From Gemella haemolysans ATCC 10379 (GTDB taxonomy: Bacteria > Bacillota > Bacilli > Staphylococcales > Gemellaceae), in the NCBI RefSeq assembly GCF_000173915.1, contig NZ_ACDZ02000006.1, positions 116,992 to 180,991 on the forward strand: a DNA stretch of 64,000 bases, written 5' to 3'. The position numbers and the translations under genes are program-made. Of this stretch, positions 11,405 to 22,100 are shown piece by piece. The number at the start of each line of letters is the position of its first letter. The stretch's first letter is position 1. The notes under the pieces were generated by a model. It was not told the origin of the DNA. It ran no database searches and saw only the letters and a list, made by a program, of their open reading frames with translations.

Positions 11405-11433
11405 TTGACAATCGTAGACTGTAAGAGTAAAAT
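11405..11433 (+). promoter_or_regulatory. Promoter of the marR-ABC transporter operon with internal dyad
   Basis: TTGACA (11405-11410), 17-base spacer, TAAAAT (11428-11433). An inverted repeat ACAATC-GTA-GACTGT (11408-11422, one mismatch) overlaps the -35 and spacer. That position suits a MarR-type operator, which suggests autoregulation by the downstream marR. Confidence 0.65.
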
Positions 11434-11575
11434 TACCATATTAGAATTTTAAAAATTACTAATAAGTTTTTTAATAAGATAATAGTCAAAAGATTTTACT
11501 GATTTAGATTAACTTCTTTGTTTATATGAATAAAAATAAATGAAGTATAAAACTATATTAGAGGAAATGAAATAA

Positions 11576-11674
11576 ATGTAAACGAAAAAAACAATTAAAT
11601 CTTGTGATTTAGAGTCTGTTTATAATTATATGGATACTAATTATGGCTATAAGATAGGGAGTGATTATAAGTGA
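11576..11674 (+). pseudogene. Possible short coupled ORF upstream of marR, start disrupted by TAA
   Basis: The frame reads ATG AAA TAA ATG TAA ACG AAA (from 11567) and is then open to TGA at 11672-11674, ending CDLESVYNYMDTNYGYKIG and SDYK. Its stop overlaps the GTG of marR in a GTGA junction, typical of translational coupling. The two TAA codons at its start prevent translation from either ATG. It could be a broken leader peptide or chance. No family was recognised. Confidence 0.3.
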
Positions 11675-12045
11675 ATAGTCTATTGAAAAACTCAAGTATG
11701 TTTTCTAGAAAAAAAGATGAAAACAACTCATTATATGAGTACTATGCTAGAAAAAATGGTTTGCAAGGCAAATCATTATTAATACTAACCTGTCTTTATT
11801 ATACAAGGGATGGGATAACTCAAAATATTATTCGTGAGAAAACATATTCTACTAAACAAGTAGTTAGCGCAGCTATAAAGACTTTTAAGAAAAAAGGATA
11901 TATTTATTTTGAGGAGAAAGAAAAAGATAGGCGAGAAAAAATAGTTAAATTAACAGAAGAAGGTTACTTTTATGCATCAAAAATTTTGGATCCTCTTAGA
12001 GAGGCTGAAGAAAAAGCACTAGGTAAACTTTCAAGTGAACAATAA
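11671..12045 (+). CDS. MarR-family regulator, C-terminus cut by an in-frame TAA
   Basis: A winged-helix DNA-binding protein. Residues 35-105 match the MarR fold, with a helix-turn-helix around TQNIIREKTYSTKQVVSAAI and a wing near EKEKDRREKIVKLTEEG. The GTG start overlaps the stop of a short upstream frame (GTGA). The ORF ends at TAA 12043-12045 after 124 aa, but the same frame continues as ELFIEYYTIFNDNMKLNIEK... to TAA at 12127-12129. The uninterrupted length would be 152 aa, normal for MarR. The missing part is the dimerisation helix, so the visible product may not function. It probably regulates the ABC transporter 3 bases downstream of the second stop. Confidence 0.75.
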   Translation: MNSLLKNSSMFSRKKDENNSLYEYYARKNGLQGKSLLILTCLYYTRDGITQNIIREKTYSTKQVVSAAIKTFKKKGYIYFEEKEKDRREKIVKLTEEGYFYASKILDPLREAEEKALGKLSSEQ

Positions 12046-12131
12046 GAATTATTTATCGAATATTATACGATATTTAACGATAATATGAAGTTGAATATTG
12101 AAAAACTTGTTTCGAAAGGAGAATTTTAAAA

Positions 12132-12860
12132 ATGATTAAATATAACAATGTTTCATTATGTTGTTCCACAAATGGTTTAATACTTGACGGATTAAATTTT
12201 GAAATACAAGAAGGAGAATTTTTTGTTCTTGTAGGACCAAGTGGAAGTGGAAAGACAACAACTTTAAAATTAATAAATAGGTTGATAGAACAAACAGACG
12301 GTGATATTTATTTTGAAGACAAGAGACTAAAAGACTATGATATAAGGGAATTAAGATTAAAAACTGGATATGTACTTCAACAAATCGCACTATTTCCGAA
12401 TCTTACAGTTGCAGAAAATATAGCATTAATTCCAGAAATGAAAAACTTTGATAAAAAAGAAATCAAAGAAAAAACAGAGGATTTATTAACAAAAGTAGGA
12501 TTAGATCCTAAGCATTATATGAATCGTCTTCCTAAAGAACTTTCTGGAGGAGAGAAACAGCGTGTAGGAATACTACGTGCAATTATCGCTAATCCTAAAA
12601 TTTTACTGATGGATGAACCATTTTCAGCACTAGATCCGCTTAGTAAAGTTCAATTACAGGATTTAATTAAAACTTTGCACAATGAATATAAAATGACAAC
12701 AGTTTTTGTAACTCACGATATGGATGAAGCGATGAAACTTGCTGATAGAATTTGTGTTTTAAAAGAAGGTAAAATAGTTCAAATTGCTACACCAGAAGTA
12801 TTAAAAGAAAACCCTGCGGATGACTTTGTTCGCGAATTTTTTGCAAGGGGGAATAAATAA
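12132..12860 (+). CDS. ABC transporter ATPase, OpuCA/EgtUA-type
   Basis: The energising subunit of a quaternary-amine/ergothioneine-type importer. Walker [11 protein letters not shown] is at residues 35-44, the Q-loop region at [10 protein letters not shown], the signature [10 protein letters not shown] near 137, Walker [17 protein letters not shown] near 157, and the switch His in VFVTHD. At 242 aa it lacks the C-terminal CBS pair found in many OpuCA proteins, which favours the shorter EgtUA-like form. AAAGGAG precedes the start. Its stop overlaps the next ATG by one base (TAATG), so the two genes form one operon. Confidence 0.85.
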   Translation: MIKYNNVSLCCSTNGLILDGLNFEIQEGEFFVLVGPSGSGKTTTLKLINRLIEQTDGDIYFEDKRLKDYDIRELRLKTGYVLQQIALFPNLTVAENIALIPEMKNFDKKEIKEKTEDLLTKVGLDPKHYMNRLPKELSGGEKQRVGILRAIIANPKILLMDEPFSALDPLSKVQLQDLIKTLHNEYKMTTVFVTHDMDEAMKLADRICVLKEGKIVQIATPEVLKENPADDFVREFFARGNK

Positions 12861-14374
12861 TGAATTTAGTAAGTACATTTTTAGAAAGAAAAAGTGATTG
12901 GATAACTGGTTTATATGAACATCTTCAAATTTCATTATTATCACTTATTATTGCAGTTTTTATAGCAGTTCCATTAGGAATAATTATCTCAGGTAATAGG
13001 AAGACAAGTGAATGGTTTTTACAAATTACGGGTATTTTCCAAACTATTCCTTCTCTTGCATTACTTGGGTTATTCATTCCATTTATGGGGATTGGTACAT
13101 TGCCAGCAGTCGTAGCATTGGTGATTTATGCAATATTCCCAATATTACAAAGTACGATTACTGGATTATCGGAGATTGATCCATCGTTAGAAGAAGCAGC
13201 AACAGCCTTTGGTATGACAAAACTAGAGAAGTTGAAAAAATTTAAACTTGCACTCGCTATGCCAATACTTATGAGTGGTGTGAGAACGGCGAGTATTATG
13301 ATAATTGGTACAGCAACGCTTGCTGCTTTAATAGGAGCAGGAGGATTAGGTTCATTTATTTTACTAGGAATAGATAGAAATAATTCAGCATTAATTCTAA
13401 TCGGGGCAATTTCCTCAGCAGTCTTAGCTATCATTTTTGGATTATTAATTAAGTTCTTACAAGATAAAAAACCAAAAACTATTTTGGTATCATTACTTGC
13501 GGCTGTAGTAGCTTTAACAATCAGCTTCTTCCCAATTGGAAAAATGTCTAATGATAAACTAATAATAGCTGGTAAAATAGGAGCAGAACCTGAGATATTA
13601 ATAAATATGTATAAACTTTTAATAGAAGATGAGACAAATATTGATGTTGAGGTTAAACCTAATTTTGGTAAAACAAGCTTCTTATATGAGGCGTTAAAAG
13701 GTAAAAGTATTGATATTTATCCAGAATTTACAGGTACAGTTACTACAACATTATTAAAAACACCTCAGACTGTTGCTTCTAATGATCCTGACGAGGTTTA
13801 TGAAGTTGCTAAAAATAAAATTTTTGAACAAGATAATCTTGTGTACCTAAAACCTACAAAATTCCAGGATACTTATGCTTTAGCTGTAACAGAAGATTTT
13901 GCAAATAAAAATAAATTAAATAATATTTCAGATATAAAATTAGTAGAAAATTCTTCAAAAGTTGGATTCTCATTAGAATTCAATGATAGAGAAGATGGTG
14001 GTATAGGACTTAAAAATCTTTATCACTTGAATCTTAATGTTAAAACTATGGAAATAGCGTTAAAATATCAAGCTATTTCGAATGGTGATGTAAATATTAT
14101 CGATGTATTCTCAACGGATAGTAAAATAATAACTAATAAGCTTAAATTATTAAATGATGATAGACGTTTATTCCCACCATATCAAGGGGCGCCGTTATTA
14201 AGAGAAGAGACATTGAAAAAACATCCTGAACTTGAAAAAATCTTAAACAAACTTGCTGGAAAAATAACAGAAAAAGAGATGACTGAAATGAACTACAAAG
14301 TAGATATTGAAGGTAAACCTGCTTATGATGTAGCAAAAGAATACCTACAAAAAGAAGGGTTAATTAAAAAATAA
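12860..14374 (+). CDS. ABC permease fused to substrate-binding domain, EgtUBC/OpuC-like
   Basis: One 504-aa polypeptide with a BPD-type permease (residues 15-210, EAA-like loop [25 protein letters not shown] near 110-135) and, after a last hydrophobic segment, an extracytoplasmic binding domain (230-504). The binding domain starts [17 protein letters not shown] and has [10 protein letters not shown]. This permease-binding fusion is known for choline/betaine (OpuF-like) and for the ergothioneine importer EgtU. The GKxGxEPEIL opening resembles EgtU more than the GSKxFTEQ opening of OpuC, from memory of the families. The ligand is therefore inferred as ergothioneine or a related betaine. A terminator follows. 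Confidence 0.8.
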   Translation: MNLVSTFLERKSDWITGLYEHLQISLLSLIIAVFIAVPLGIIISGNRKTSEWFLQITGIFQTIPSLALLGLFIPFMGIGTLPAVVALVIYAIFPILQSTITGLSEIDPSLEEAATAFGMTKLEKLKKFKLALAMPILMSGVRTASIMIIGTATLAALIGAGGLGSFILLGIDRNNSALILIGAISSAVLAIIFGLLIKFLQDKKPKTILVSLLAAVVALTISFFPIGKMSNDKLIIAGKIGAEPEILINMYKLLIEDETNIDVEVKPNFGKTSFLYEALKGKSIDIYPEFTGTVTTTLLKTPQTVASNDPDEVYEVAKNKIFEQDNLVYLKPTKFQDTYALAVTEDFANKNKLNNISDIKLVENSSKVGFSLEFNDREDGGIGLKNLYHLNLNVKTMEIALKYQAISNGDVNIIDVFSTDSKIITNKLKLLNDDRRLFPPYQGAPLLREETLKKHPELEKILNKLAGKITEKEMTEMNYKVDIEGKPAYDVAKEYLQKEGLIKK

Positions 14375-14398
14375 CGTAGTATCTTAGTTGAAAATAAA

Positions 14399-14431
14399 AA
14401 TTCTCAAGCTTTAATGCTTGGGAATTTTTTC
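14399..14431 (+). terminator. Terminator after the ABC transporter operon
   Basis: Stem ATTCTCAAGC/GCTTGGGAAT with a short loop and TTTTTT tail. Confidence 0.85.
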
Positions 14432-14461
14432 TTTCTAACATTTCCTTTTTTATGTGATTTT

Positions 14462-14470
14462 TGATAAAAT
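14462..14470 (+). promoter_or_regulatory. Possible extended -10 promoter for recX
   Basis: TGATAAAAT (TGn plus TAAAAT) about 48 bases upstream of the recX start. The -35 position is poor (TTCCTT). Confidence 0.35.
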
Positions 14471-14517
14471 TAAGAGTAAGAGTTTTTTAGCAAGAAATGT
14501 AGAAAGTAGGTGTAAAT

Positions 14518-15303
14518 TTGCAAATTACAAATATAACAAAGCTAAAAGTTAAGTATAAAATAGATTTGGAAAATGGTAAACATTTTTATGTTTCTGAAGA
14601 TACGATAATTAAGTATGGACTTATAAAAAAAATAGATTTATCAAAAGAGCAACTAAAAGAAATCATAGCTCATGAAAGTGTAGAAAGTGCCTATAGCAAA
14701 GCAGTACATTATTTACAATTTGGTCTTAGAACTAAGCAGGATATAAGAGAATATCTTCAGAAGAAAGAGATTGCTAATAATGTTATTGATGAAGTAATTG
14801 AGAAGTTAATAGAAATTGGTTATTTGAATGATAATCACTATGTAGAAGCTGCTGTAACAGATTATTTTAATCTTAATTTAAAAGGTCCTTACTGGATACA
14901 AAGAAAACTATTAGAAAAAGGCTTAGATAAAGACGTTATTGAAGAAAATATTACGAAGATTTGTACTGAAGAAGCAATGATAGAAATGCTTTATAAAATT
15001 ATTGAACGTGAATATAAGGTACGAAGAGAAACGAAAAATAAAAAAGTTCAAAAAATAACACAAAAACTTTATACAAATGGCTTTACATCTGATATAATAA
15101 GAAAGGTGTTTGACATATTTTTCGAAGACTATGAGGATGAAAATGAAGATGAAATATTGGATGAGCATTTTAGAAGAGCTTATCAAAGTTATAGTCGTAG
15201 ATATGAAGGATATGCACTTAAACAAAAGCTGATTGAAAAGCTAATAAGGGATGGTTTTTCGTACTATACAGCTAAAGACTACGTAGAAAAACAAGATTTG
15301 TAA
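14518..15303 (+). CDS. recX: Regulatory protein RecX
   Basis: A RecA-binding modulator of recombination and SOS. It is 261 aa of the long Firmicute type, all alpha-helical, with tandem RecX three-helix repeats. The typical pattern HYLQFGLRTKQDIREYLQKKEI...VIEKLIEIGYLND lies around residues 62-105, and the last repeat ends LIEKLIRDGFSYYTAKDYVE. The start is TTG, supported by GTAGGTG 7 bases upstream and by the conserved N-terminal beta-strand region. lepA follows after 12 bases. Confidence 0.88.
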   Translation: MQITNITKLKVKYKIDLENGKHFYVSEDTIIKYGLIKKIDLSKEQLKEIIAHESVESAYSKAVHYLQFGLRTKQDIREYLQKKEIANNVIDEVIEKLIEIGYLNDNHYVEAAVTDYFNLNLKGPYWIQRKLLEKGLDKDVIEENITKICTEEAMIEMLYKIIEREYKVRRETKNKKVQKITQKLYTNGFTSDIIRKVFDIFFEDYEDENEDEILDEHFRRAYQSYSRRYEGYALKQKLIEKLIRDGFSYYTAKDYVEKQDL

Positions 15304-15315
15304 AGGAAGAATAAA

Positions 15316-17133
15316 ATGGATAAAAGAAACGAAAGGCAAAAGAAAATAAGGAATTTTTCTATAATTGCACATATTGACCACGGGAAATCAACTCTTGCGG
15401 ACAGGATTCTAGAGAAAACAAAAGCGTTAGAACAACGTGAAATGAAAGCACAACTTCTTGACTCAATGGATATTGAGCGTGAAAGAGGTATTACAATTAA
15501 ACTTAATGCAGTTCAATTACAATATACTGCTAAAAATGGAGAAGAGTACATTTTCCACTTAATCGATACACCGGGACACGTAGACTTTACATATGAAGTA
15601 TCACGTTCTCTAGCAGCGTGTGAAGGGGCTATTTTAGTAGTCGATGCTGCTCAAGGTATTGAAGCACAAACTTTAGCTAACGTATACTTAGCACTAGATA
15701 ATAATTTAGAAATTATTCCAATTATTAACAAAATCGACTTACCTGCTGCAGATCCTGAGAAGGTTAAGACTGAGATTGAAGATGTAATTGGATTACCAAC
15801 AGACGATATCGTACTAGCTTCTGCTAAGGCGGGTATTGGTATTGATGAAATCTTAGAACAAATCGTAGAATATATTCCAGCGCCGTCTGGAGATGCTGGT
15901 GAGCCGCTGCAAGCATTGATCTTTGACTCTTTATACGATGCGTATAGAGGAGTTATCGTTTCAGTACGTATTAAGAACGGTACTGTAAAAGCTGGAGATA
16001 AGATTAAGATGATGGCTACTGGTGGTGTGTTTGAGGTAACTGAGGTTGGTATTCATACACCTAAAGAAAAAATCGTTGATGAACTTACTGCAGGTGATGT
16101 AGGATTCATCTGTGCATCTATTAAAAATGTAAGTGAAACTCGTGTAGGGGATACAATCACATTAGCGAATAATCCAGCTAAAGAAGCATTACCGGGATAT
16201 AGAAAATTAAATCCAATGGTATTCTGTGGATTATATCCAATCGATTCATCAAAATATAATGACTTACGTGAAGCATTAGAAAAATTAGAACTTAATGACT
16301 CTGCGTTACAATATGAAGCGGAAACTTCTCAAGCACTTGGATTTGGATTTAGATGTGGATTCTTAGGAATGTTACACATGGAAATCATTCAAGAGCGTAT
16401 TGAGCGTGAATTTAACATTGATATCATCGCTACTGCACCATCGGTTATTTACAAAGTTGAAAAAACTGACGGAACTATGGTAGATGTTTCCAACCCATCA
16501 GAAATGCCAGATCCACAGAAAATCAATAAGATTACTGAGCCATTTGTTAAGGCGAGTATTATGGTACCAAATGACTATGTAGGTGCTGTTATGGATCTTT
16601 GTCAGAAGAAACGTGGTATCTTCTTAAATATGGAATATATCGATGATACAAGGGTTAATATTACTTATGATATTCCTTTATCAGAAATCGTTTTTGATTT
16701 CTTCGATCAACTTAAATCTAATACAAAAGGATATGCATCATTCGACTATGAATTAACAGGATATAAAGATAGTAACCTTGTTAAGATGGATATTCTATTA
16801 AATGGTGAACAAGTCGATGCTTTAAGCTTCATCGTTCACAGAGAATTTGCTTACCAACGTGGTAAAGTTATTGTAGAAAAACTTAAAAAACTTATTCCAA
16901 AACAACAATTCGAGATTCCTATCCAAGCTGCAATTGGAAATAAAATTATCTCTCGTGAAACTATTAAAGCGATGCGTAAAAACGTTCTTGCTAAATGTTA
17001 CGGAGGGGATATCAGTAGGAAACGTAAGCTATTAGAGAAACAGAAAAAAGGTAAAGAGAGAATGAAAGCTGTAGGTAGCGTAGAGGTTCCTCAAGATGCC
17101 TTCATGGCTGTTCTGAAAATGGATGAAGAATAA
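15316..17133 (+). CDS. lepA: Elongation factor 4 (LepA), ribosome back-translocase GTPase
   Basis: A translational GTPase that acts on stalled or misregistered ribosomes. G1 AHIDHGKST is at residues 18-26, the switch region RERGITIK near 53, G3 DTPGH, and G4 NKID. Domain II, EF-G-like domains III and V and the LepA-specific C-terminal domain ([18 protein letters not shown]) follow. The length of 605 aa is standard. The stop overlaps hemW (TAATG), so translation is probably coupled. Confidence 0.97.
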   Translation: MDKRNERQKKIRNFSIIAHIDHGKSTLADRILEKTKALEQREMKAQLLDSMDIERERGITIKLNAVQLQYTAKNGEEYIFHLIDTPGHVDFTYEVSRSLAACEGAILVVDAAQGIEAQTLANVYLALDNNLEIIPIINKIDLPAADPEKVKTEIEDVIGLPTDDIVLASAKAGIGIDEILEQIVEYIPAPSGDAGEPLQALIFDSLYDAYRGVIVSVRIKNGTVKAGDKIKMMATGGVFEVTEVGIHTPKEKIVDELTAGDVGFICASIKNVSETRVGDTITLANNPAKEALPGYRKLNPMVFCGLYPIDSSKYNDLREALEKLELNDSALQYEAETSQALGFGFRCGFLGMLHMEIIQERIEREFNIDIIATAPSVIYKVEKTDGTMVDVSNPSEMPDPQKINKITEPFVKASIMVPNDYVGAVMDLCQKKRGIFLNMEYIDDTRVNITYDIPLSEIVFDFFDQLKSNTKGYASFDYELTGYKDSNLVKMDILLNGEQVDALSFIVHREFAYQRGKVIVEKLKKLIPKQQFEIPIQAAIGNKIISRETIKAMRKNVLAKCYGGDISRKRKLLEKQKKGKERMKAVGSVEVPQDAFMAVLKMDEE

Positions 17134-18266
17134 TGAAAAGTTATCCACGCGGAGTATATATTCATATTCCATTTTGTAAGTATATTTGTTCATACTGTGA
17201 TTTCAATAAGTTTTATATACAAAGACAACCTGTCGACAAGTATATAGATTGCTTAATCAAAGAAATTGAGAGTATGGAAAATATTCAAAATGTTGAAACT
17301 ATTTATATTGGTGGTGGAACACCAAGTGCATTAAGTGACGAACAACTTCATCGTTTACTAACTGCATTAAGAAATAAAATTCCACAACAACTGCGTGAAT
17401 TTACTTTTGAAGCTAACCCTGAGGATCTTGTTGATTCTCGGGTTGCTTTGGTAAAGGGCTACGGAGTTGATAGAATTAGCATGGGGGTTCAGACTTTTAA
17501 TAACGAGTTGTTAAAAATTCTTGGACGAGGTCATGTTGCGGATGATGTAGATATGGCGATTGCTAATTGTAAAAAACATGGGATTGAGGACATTAATGTA
17601 GATTTAATGTTTTCATTACCGAAGCAAACTATGGATGACTTATATGACAGTATGAAGAAGGTTGCAGAATACAATATTAGTCATATTTCATGTTATTCAT
17701 TGATATTAGAGCAAAAAACAAAACTTTATAATCAGGTGAGAGATAAGAAAGTTACATTGCCTTCGAATGAGACAGAAGAGAAAATGTACAATGAGGTTAT
17801 AAACTTCTTAACAGAAAATGGTTATGAACAGTATGAAATCAGTAATTTTGCTAGACCTGGGCATGAGAGTGTTCATAATAGTAGTTATTGGAAGAATATA
17901 GAGTACTATGGACTTGGAGCGGGGGCGCATGGTTATATTGATGGAGTGCGTTATGCTAATCAAGGAGCTTTAAAATTCTATATCGACAGTATGTTAGAAA
18001 AAGGACATGCAAGACGTGAAGAAAATACTGTAACACCTAAGGAAAGAATTGAAGAGGAAATGTTCTTAGGACTACGTCTTTTAGAAGGTGTAGATTTAGA
18101 TATTTTTGAAGAAAAGTATGGTAAAAGAGCAGAAGAAATCTTCAAAGGTGTAATTGATAAAAACTTAAGAGAAGGGTACTTAGAGATCGAAGGTAATAAA
18201 CTTCGTTTAACTAGAAAAGGATTATTCTATGGGAATGATGTGTTCTCTGAGTTTCTGTTAGATTAA
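17133..18266 (+). CDS. hemW: Radical SAM protein HemW (heme chaperone, formerly HemN-like)
   Basis: The cluster motif is CKYICSYCDF near residues 15-24, that is CxxxCxxC followed by F. The F replaces the fourth Cys of true HemN, which supports HemW, a heme-binding chaperone, over coproporphyrinogen oxidase. YIGGGTPSAL binds SAM, and the HemN C-terminal domain is present. At 377 aa it is standard. lepA-hemW is a common Firmicute pairing. Confidence 0.93.
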   Translation: MKSYPRGVYIHIPFCKYICSYCDFNKFYIQRQPVDKYIDCLIKEIESMENIQNVETIYIGGGTPSALSDEQLHRLLTALRNKIPQQLREFTFEANPEDLVDSRVALVKGYGVDRISMGVQTFNNELLKILGRGHVADDVDMAIANCKKHGIEDINVDLMFSLPKQTMDDLYDSMKKVAEYNISHISCYSLILEQKTKLYNQVRDKKVTLPSNETEEKMYNEVINFLTENGYEQYEISNFARPGHESVHNSSYWKNIEYYGLGAGAHGYIDGVRYANQGALKFYIDSMLEKGHARREENTVTPKERIEEEMFLGLRLLEGVDLDIFEEKYGKRAEEIFKGVIDKNLREGYLEIEGNKLRLTRKGLFYGNDVFSEFLLD

Positions 18267-18341
18267 TATAGTTTTTGAGATAAGATGATGATTTTAAAGG
18301 GAGGAACTTGATCAATTTATGTGAAATTATTGAGTTTCTCC

Positions 18342-18347
18342 TATAAT
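18342..18347 (+). promoter_or_regulatory. Possible -10 for rnc-smc
   Basis: A perfect TATAAT 20 bases before the rnc start, without a convincing -35. It lies just after an imperfect inverted repeat (about 18299-18340) that could partly terminate hemW transcription. Confidence 0.35.
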
Positions 18348-18366
18348 AAAAGAAAGGAGAACTATT

Positions 18367-19080
18367 ATGGAGCGAACACATATAGAAAGATTACTTAACA
18401 ATTTAAATGAAGAGTATGGTTTTAATTTAAAATTCAGTGAAAATTTTAAAAATTCATTTTCTCATTCTTCTTATACTAATGAGAAGAGAATTGCGAAGCA
18501 TCTGAATTATGAGCGTTTGGAATTTTTAGGGGATGCTGTTGTTGAACTTACAACAAGTGAATTTTTATTTAAGAAATTTTCTGAGCTTCCTGAAGGGGAA
18601 CTTACTAAGCTACGTGCATCTATTGTTTGTGAAAAAACATTGGTTAAATATGCATTGCAACTCAGCTTAGATAAATGTATCTACCTAGGGAAAGGTGAAG
18701 AAAAGATGGGCGGAAGAAGTCGAGCAGCTTTACTTGCTGATATTTTTGAATCTTTCACAGGTGCGATGTATTTAGAGTCAAATCTTGAAGTTGTAAAAAC
18801 TTTCTTAAATAATACATTATTTACAGAAGTTCAAGATCTCGAATATCACAGTTTTGTAGACTATAAAACTATCTTGCAAGAGTATATTTCAAAAATTAAA
18901 TTGGGTGAAATTGAGTATGTAGTACTAGATTCAAGTGGACCATCACATTCTAAAACTTTTACAAGTGCTGTTTTAATTGGTAGGAAACAATATGGAAGTG
19001 GAACAGCTACTACAAAAAAAGAGTCTGAACAGCTTTCAGCAAAACAAGCATTAGAAAAACTTGAATATAAAGATATTTAA
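18367..19080 (+). CDS. rnc: Ribonuclease III
   Basis: Double-strand-specific endoribonuclease for rRNA and mRNA processing. The signature ERLEFLGDAVVEL near residues 49-61 carries the catalytic Glu and Asp, with a second acidic cluster in ADIFESFTGAMYLE. A double-stranded-RNA-binding domain occupies about 160-235. The 237-aa length is typical. AAAGGAG precedes the ATG. smc starts 21 bases later, the conserved rnc-smc pair. Confidence 0.95.
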   Translation: MERTHIERLLNNLNEEYGFNLKFSENFKNSFSHSSYTNEKRIAKHLNYERLEFLGDAVVELTTSEFLFKKFSELPEGELTKLRASIVCEKTLVKYALQLSLDKCIYLGKGEEKMGGRSRAALLADIFESFTGAMYLESNLEVVKTFLNNTLFTEVQDLEYHSFVDYKTILQEYISKIKLGEIEYVVLDSSGPSHSKTFTSAVLIGRKQYGSGTATTKKESEQLSAKQALEKLEYKDI

Positions 19081-19101
19081 AATTAATGAAAGGAAAAAGA
19101 T

Positions 19102-22100
19102 ATGAAATTAGCAAAGGTTGAAGTTACAGGTTTTAAATCTTTTCAGAAGAAGACAACATTTGAATTTAAAAATAATTTAATCGGTGTTGTTGGACCGAAT
19201 GGTTCGGGAAAAAGTAATATAATTGATGCTATTCGTTGGGTTTTAGGGGAGCAATCAGCTAAAAATTTACGTGGTAGTAGCATGAAAGATGTTATCTTTT
19301 CGGGGACTGAAGATGCGAAAAGAAAAAACTTTGCTGAAGTAGCGGTAACATTTTCTAACGGAGAAGATAGTTGTGAAATTAAAAGACGTTTGTATAGAAA
19401 TGGTGATAGTGAGTATTACATTGATAATAAACGTGCAAAATTAAAAGATATTACTGATATGTATCTAGACCTTGGTATTAATAAAGAGAGTTATAGTATT
19501 ATTACTCAAGGTAAGGTAGAAGATATTATTTCATCTAAGCCTGTCGATCGCCGAGCAATTATAGAAGAGGCATCAGGTGTATTAAAGTATAAAAATAAGA
19601 AAAAAGAAACTAATCTAAAATTAGAAAAAACAAATGACAATTTAATGAGGTTAAATGATATTTTCTTAGAAATCTCAGGTCGTTATGAAATCTTAGAAGA
19701 TCAAAAGAATAAAACACAAAAGTATCTTGATTATTCTAAAGAACTAGAAGAAAAAGATATTTTATTAAATGTTTATAATATTGCTGAATATCAAAAAAGA
19801 CTTGCAGATTTACTACAAGTTAAACATGAGAAAGAATCTGAAAAACTTGGGCTTGAGAGTAGACAAGAAGAACTTATTAAAGATCTAGAGGCTATTAAAA
19901 ATAGTTTAGTTTCTCTAGATAGAACTTATATGAAATATCATGATGAAGAGTTAGAGCTAGTTCAGAAAAAGGAATCTCTTCAATCACAATTAAGTGTAAT
20001 TCAGGAAAGAAAAAATAATAGAACTCTGAGAAGTGAAAAAATTAATGATGATATTAAATATCTTTCGGAAAGAAAACAAAACCTTGAGAATAAGTTAGCA
20101 GAAAGAGAAAATCTAAACGCTGAAATTAAAAGTAAAATTCAAAAGATTAATAAAGAAATCTCTTCGTTAGAATCAGGTGAAGAGAGTAAATTAGAATTAA
20201 TCGAAAGAAAAATAGAAGAATTAAAAGATAACTACTATAGCTTAATAAACGAAGAAACTAAACTAGAAAATAGTATAGAGTTTGCTAAGAAAAATCTAGA
20301 GAGTGCTGATGAAAACAGTAAAGAAATTCTAGATAATATAGAAAGACAAAAACAAGTTTTAGGTATAAAAACAGAAGAGCTTGTAGCTGCTACTGAAGAA
20401 CAAAAAGTATTAAATGAACAGCTAGCTAACCTTCAAAAAGAACTTGATATATTAGTTGAAAAAAATATTTTAATTAATTCAAACGGGAAAAATATCGAAG
20501 AACAAATTCGTACAGGATATAACTTCAAAAGTAACCTGGAAAATCGTAAGAAGTTCTTAGAAGATCAGATTAATAATTTAAGTTTTTACAATATTGGAGT
20601 AAAAGAAATTCTTGCTAATAAGAATGCTCTAGCTGGTGTTCACAATAGTGTAGCGAATATTGTAGAATTTGATAACGAATATGCTGTTGCAATTGATATA
20701 GCTTTAGGACAAGCACAACAAAATATTATCGTAGAAAATGAGAATGTAGCGAAAGAGTGTATTAATCACTTAAAGAAAACTAATAAAGGTAGAGTTACAT
20801 TTTTACCATTAAATAATATTAAAGCAAAAGCTATAGCGAGTGATGTTTATAGAACAGTTGTAAATGAAGAAGGATTTATAAATATTGCTGAGAATCTAAT
20901 ATCTGTTGATAGTAAGTATAAAAATATAATATCTCACCTATTAGGACTTGTTCTTATCGTTGATAATATGGATAATGCCAATAGAATAGCACGTAAGATT
21001 AATTTTAGAAATAGAATTATTACATTAGATGGGCAAATCATTAATAGTGGTGGATCTATCACTGGTGGTGCTATTAATAAAAATAATAATTCATCTATTA
21101 AACATAAGGCAGAATTAGATGAACTTTCACAAAACCTTGTTAAAATAAATGATAAGATCGAGAAATTAGTAAATGAGAAGAGTCTATTAGAGCGTCAACA
21201 ACAAGAAGTGATGGACGAAATTTTAAATTATAAATCGGTAAAAGAAGAGGCGATTTTAAAACTTAAGCAATTAGAATTAAGTATAAATCATAAAAACTCT
21301 GAAATTTCTGATATTAAAGTGAATATAGAATTAAATGAGAAGAAACTACTGGAATTCAAAGATAACGAAGACAATTCAAGTAATATTGTCGAATTAACTC
21401 AAAGCCTTGAGAAAATTAGAAAAGAACTTCAAAAACTTGATGAGAAAATCAAAGAAGAAAGCAGTAAAAAACAAAATGCTCAAAGTGCAGAGGAATTATT
21501 CTTAGAGAAAATTGCTGAACTTAAGATTGAAAAATCAAAATTAGAAGAGACAACTAAATATGGTTTAGAGTTAATAGAATCACTATTAGCTGATATAACA
21601 GATATAAATGAGCAATTAACAAGATTAGAAATGTCTAAAGATGCTGAATCATTAAGTGAAGAAGATGAGCAAAAGATATTAGAAAATAACTCTAAAGTAA
21701 TTGCTGAATGCGGCGAACGATTAACAACGCTTAAGACGTTATTATCAGATCTTGATATGGAAAAAACAGGGTTATTCAAACGCGAAAAAGAAATTACCGT
21801 AGCTCAACAAAGAAATAACGAAAGTCTACGTCAAAAAACTTCAGAATTTGAAAAATTAACTGTAGAACAGACGAAGATAGAAGTTAAGATTGATGAATAT
21901 CTAGAGAACCTTGTTACTAACTATAATGTAACATATGAGAGTGTATCAAACAGATTAACTGCTGAAAATATTGAAGAAGTACCTTCGTATAAGGATGATG
22001 TAGTAAGACTTCGTAAAGAGATAGTGGACTTAGGTAATATCAACTTGAATGCTATTGCTGAGTTCGAAGAAATCAAAGAACGTTATGACTTCTATAATGA

